Source of the DNA: Verrucomicrobiota bacterium
GTDB taxonomy: Bacteria > Verrucomicrobiota > Verrucomicrobiia > Limisphaerales > UBA11320
Length of the DNA: 6,532 bases
Assembly: GCA_016871475.1 (NCBI GenBank)
Contig: VHDG01000233.1
Coordinates: 1-6,532, forward strand
Direction: 5' to 3'
The notes under the pieces are model-generated. The model was not told the DNA's origin. It worked only from the letters and a program-made list of their open reading frames with translations, and made no database searches. Every line of letters begins with the position of its first letter. Position 1 is the first letter of the stretch. Below are positions 6,087 to 6,532 of this stretch, one piece after another. The translations under genes and the position numbers were made by a program.

Positions 6087-6532
6087 GGGAGCTCCGCGAA
6101 GTTTCGCAACAACTGCATCCCGAACCGGTGGCTCTTCTCTGGGTGGAACTGCGCGCCCATGATGTTGTCGCGCTGGACGGCCGCAGCGAAATCGACGCCG
6201 TACCGCGTTCGGAGCACCGTATCGCGCGGATCGTCCGTCTGCACGCAGTACGAGTGCACGAAGTAGAAGCGGATCTCGCCTTCGAGCCGCTCCGTGAGCG
6301 GGCATGTGCGCGTGCGTTCCGCAACGTTCCATCCCATGTGCGGGATCTTGATGCCGAGGTCACCGGGGAGTCGGCGCGTGTCCGCGGGGATCCAGCCCAG
6401 GCCCGGCCGTTTTCCCTCCTCGCTGCCGCGTGTCAGCAGCTGCATCCCCAGGCAGATCCCCAGCACGGGCACCCTTTGGTGAAGAGCCTTGTCGTCTAGG
6501 ACCTGGCGGATCCCTGCCGCGTCGATTTTCTC
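6080..6532 (-). CDS. wbuY: HisH-like glutaminase (WbuY/HisH2 type), 5' end beyond the window
   Basis: The C-terminal 150 residues of a class I glutamine amidotransferase; the family is about 200 residues, so roughly 50 N-terminal residues lie past the right edge. The open frame continues to base 6532 with a typical helix just before the nucleophile strand, so the GTG at 6472 is an internal codon. The catalytic triad is complete: Cys in VPVLGICLGMQ (visible residue 27), and His and Glu in GAQFHPEKS (visible 130 and 132). IPHMGWN (63-69) and FYFVHSY (89-95) are also typical of HisH. It would hydrolyse glutamine and pass ammonia to the HisF-like partner, whose start overlaps its stop by 7 nt. 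The cluster setting suggests sugar amidation, but the protein itself does not separate HisH from HisH2/WbuY; the assignment leans on the neighbour. Confidence 0.85.
   Translation of the reverse strand, partial: EKIDAAGIRQVLDDKALHQRVPVLGICLGMQLLTRGSEEGKRPGLGWIPADTRRLPGDLGIKIPHMGWNVAERTRTCPLTERLEGEIRFYFVHSYCVQTDDPRDTVLRTRYGVDFAAAVQRDNIMGAQFHPEKSHRFGMQLLRNFAELPC

Noticed and set aside
6087..6332. N-terminal extension of the HisF-like gene to 6332
   Set aside because: It is out-of-frame translation of the HisH-like gene; family proteins begin at the MLRTRVIP segment.
5325..6532. Ordinary histidine operon
   Set aside because: The adjacent genes are a deacetylase, methyltransferase, glycosyltransferase and flippase; hisA, hisB and hisI are absent and Asp11 of HisF is lost.

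Overview
The window is a piece of a surface-polysaccharide (O-antigen, capsule or exopolysaccharide type) gene cluster. All seven recognisable genes lie on the minus strand and read from the right edge to the left. They are packed like one operon: five of the six junctions overlap by 1 to 8 nt, and the sixth has a 9-nt gap. No internal promoter, terminator, RNA gene, CRISPR array or insertion sequence could be supported. The flanking genes are GC-rich (hand counts of about 60-70% in sampled 60-base lines), use Shine-Dalgarno sites, and twice use TTG starts. This suits a high-GC bacterium, perhaps of the Pseudomonadota, but the taxon cannot be fixed from this sequence.

In transcription order the genes are: a HisH-like glutaminase cut by the right edge (6532-6080); a HisF-like barrel protein (6086-5325); a NodB/CE4-like deacetylase (5328-4612); a SAM-dependent methyltransferase (4619-3867); a phytoene-desaturase-like FAD/NAD-binding protein (3867-2779); a GT-B glycosyltransferase (2782-1451); and a Wzx-type flippase that runs off the left edge (1441 to 1). 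The HisH/HisF pair looks like the sugar-amidation version (WbuY/WbuZ, or HisH2/HisF2), not the histidine enzyme. The HisF-like protein has lost the catalytic Asp11 but keeps the ammonia-gate residues. The likely product is a glycan carrying an acetamidino sugar, further deacetylated or methylated, assembled by the glycosyltransferase and flipped across the inner membrane. A WbuX/WbpG-type amidotransferase is predicted just beyond the right edge.

The most striking feature is an uninterrupted run of 16 G (16 C on the + strand, 3736-3751) inside the oxidoreductase gene. It encodes the conserved glycine stretch of the dinucleotide-binding fold. One extra G gives a stop three codons after the shift, and one fewer G gives a stop about 32 codons later. 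This is the design of a phase-variable contingency gene. The glycosyltransferase and flippase lie downstream and the glycosyltransferase start overlaps the oxidoreductase stop (ATGA), so switching could affect glycan assembly as well as one modification.

The oxidoreductase gene and the 3' part of the methyltransferase gene are clearly AT-richer (about 33-50% GC) than their neighbours, which suggests a cassette acquired by recombination. Near the 3' end of the oxidoreductase gene there is a perfect 20-bp palindrome directly flanked by an 8-bp direct repeat. It may be the footprint of a small insertion or a structured RNA element.
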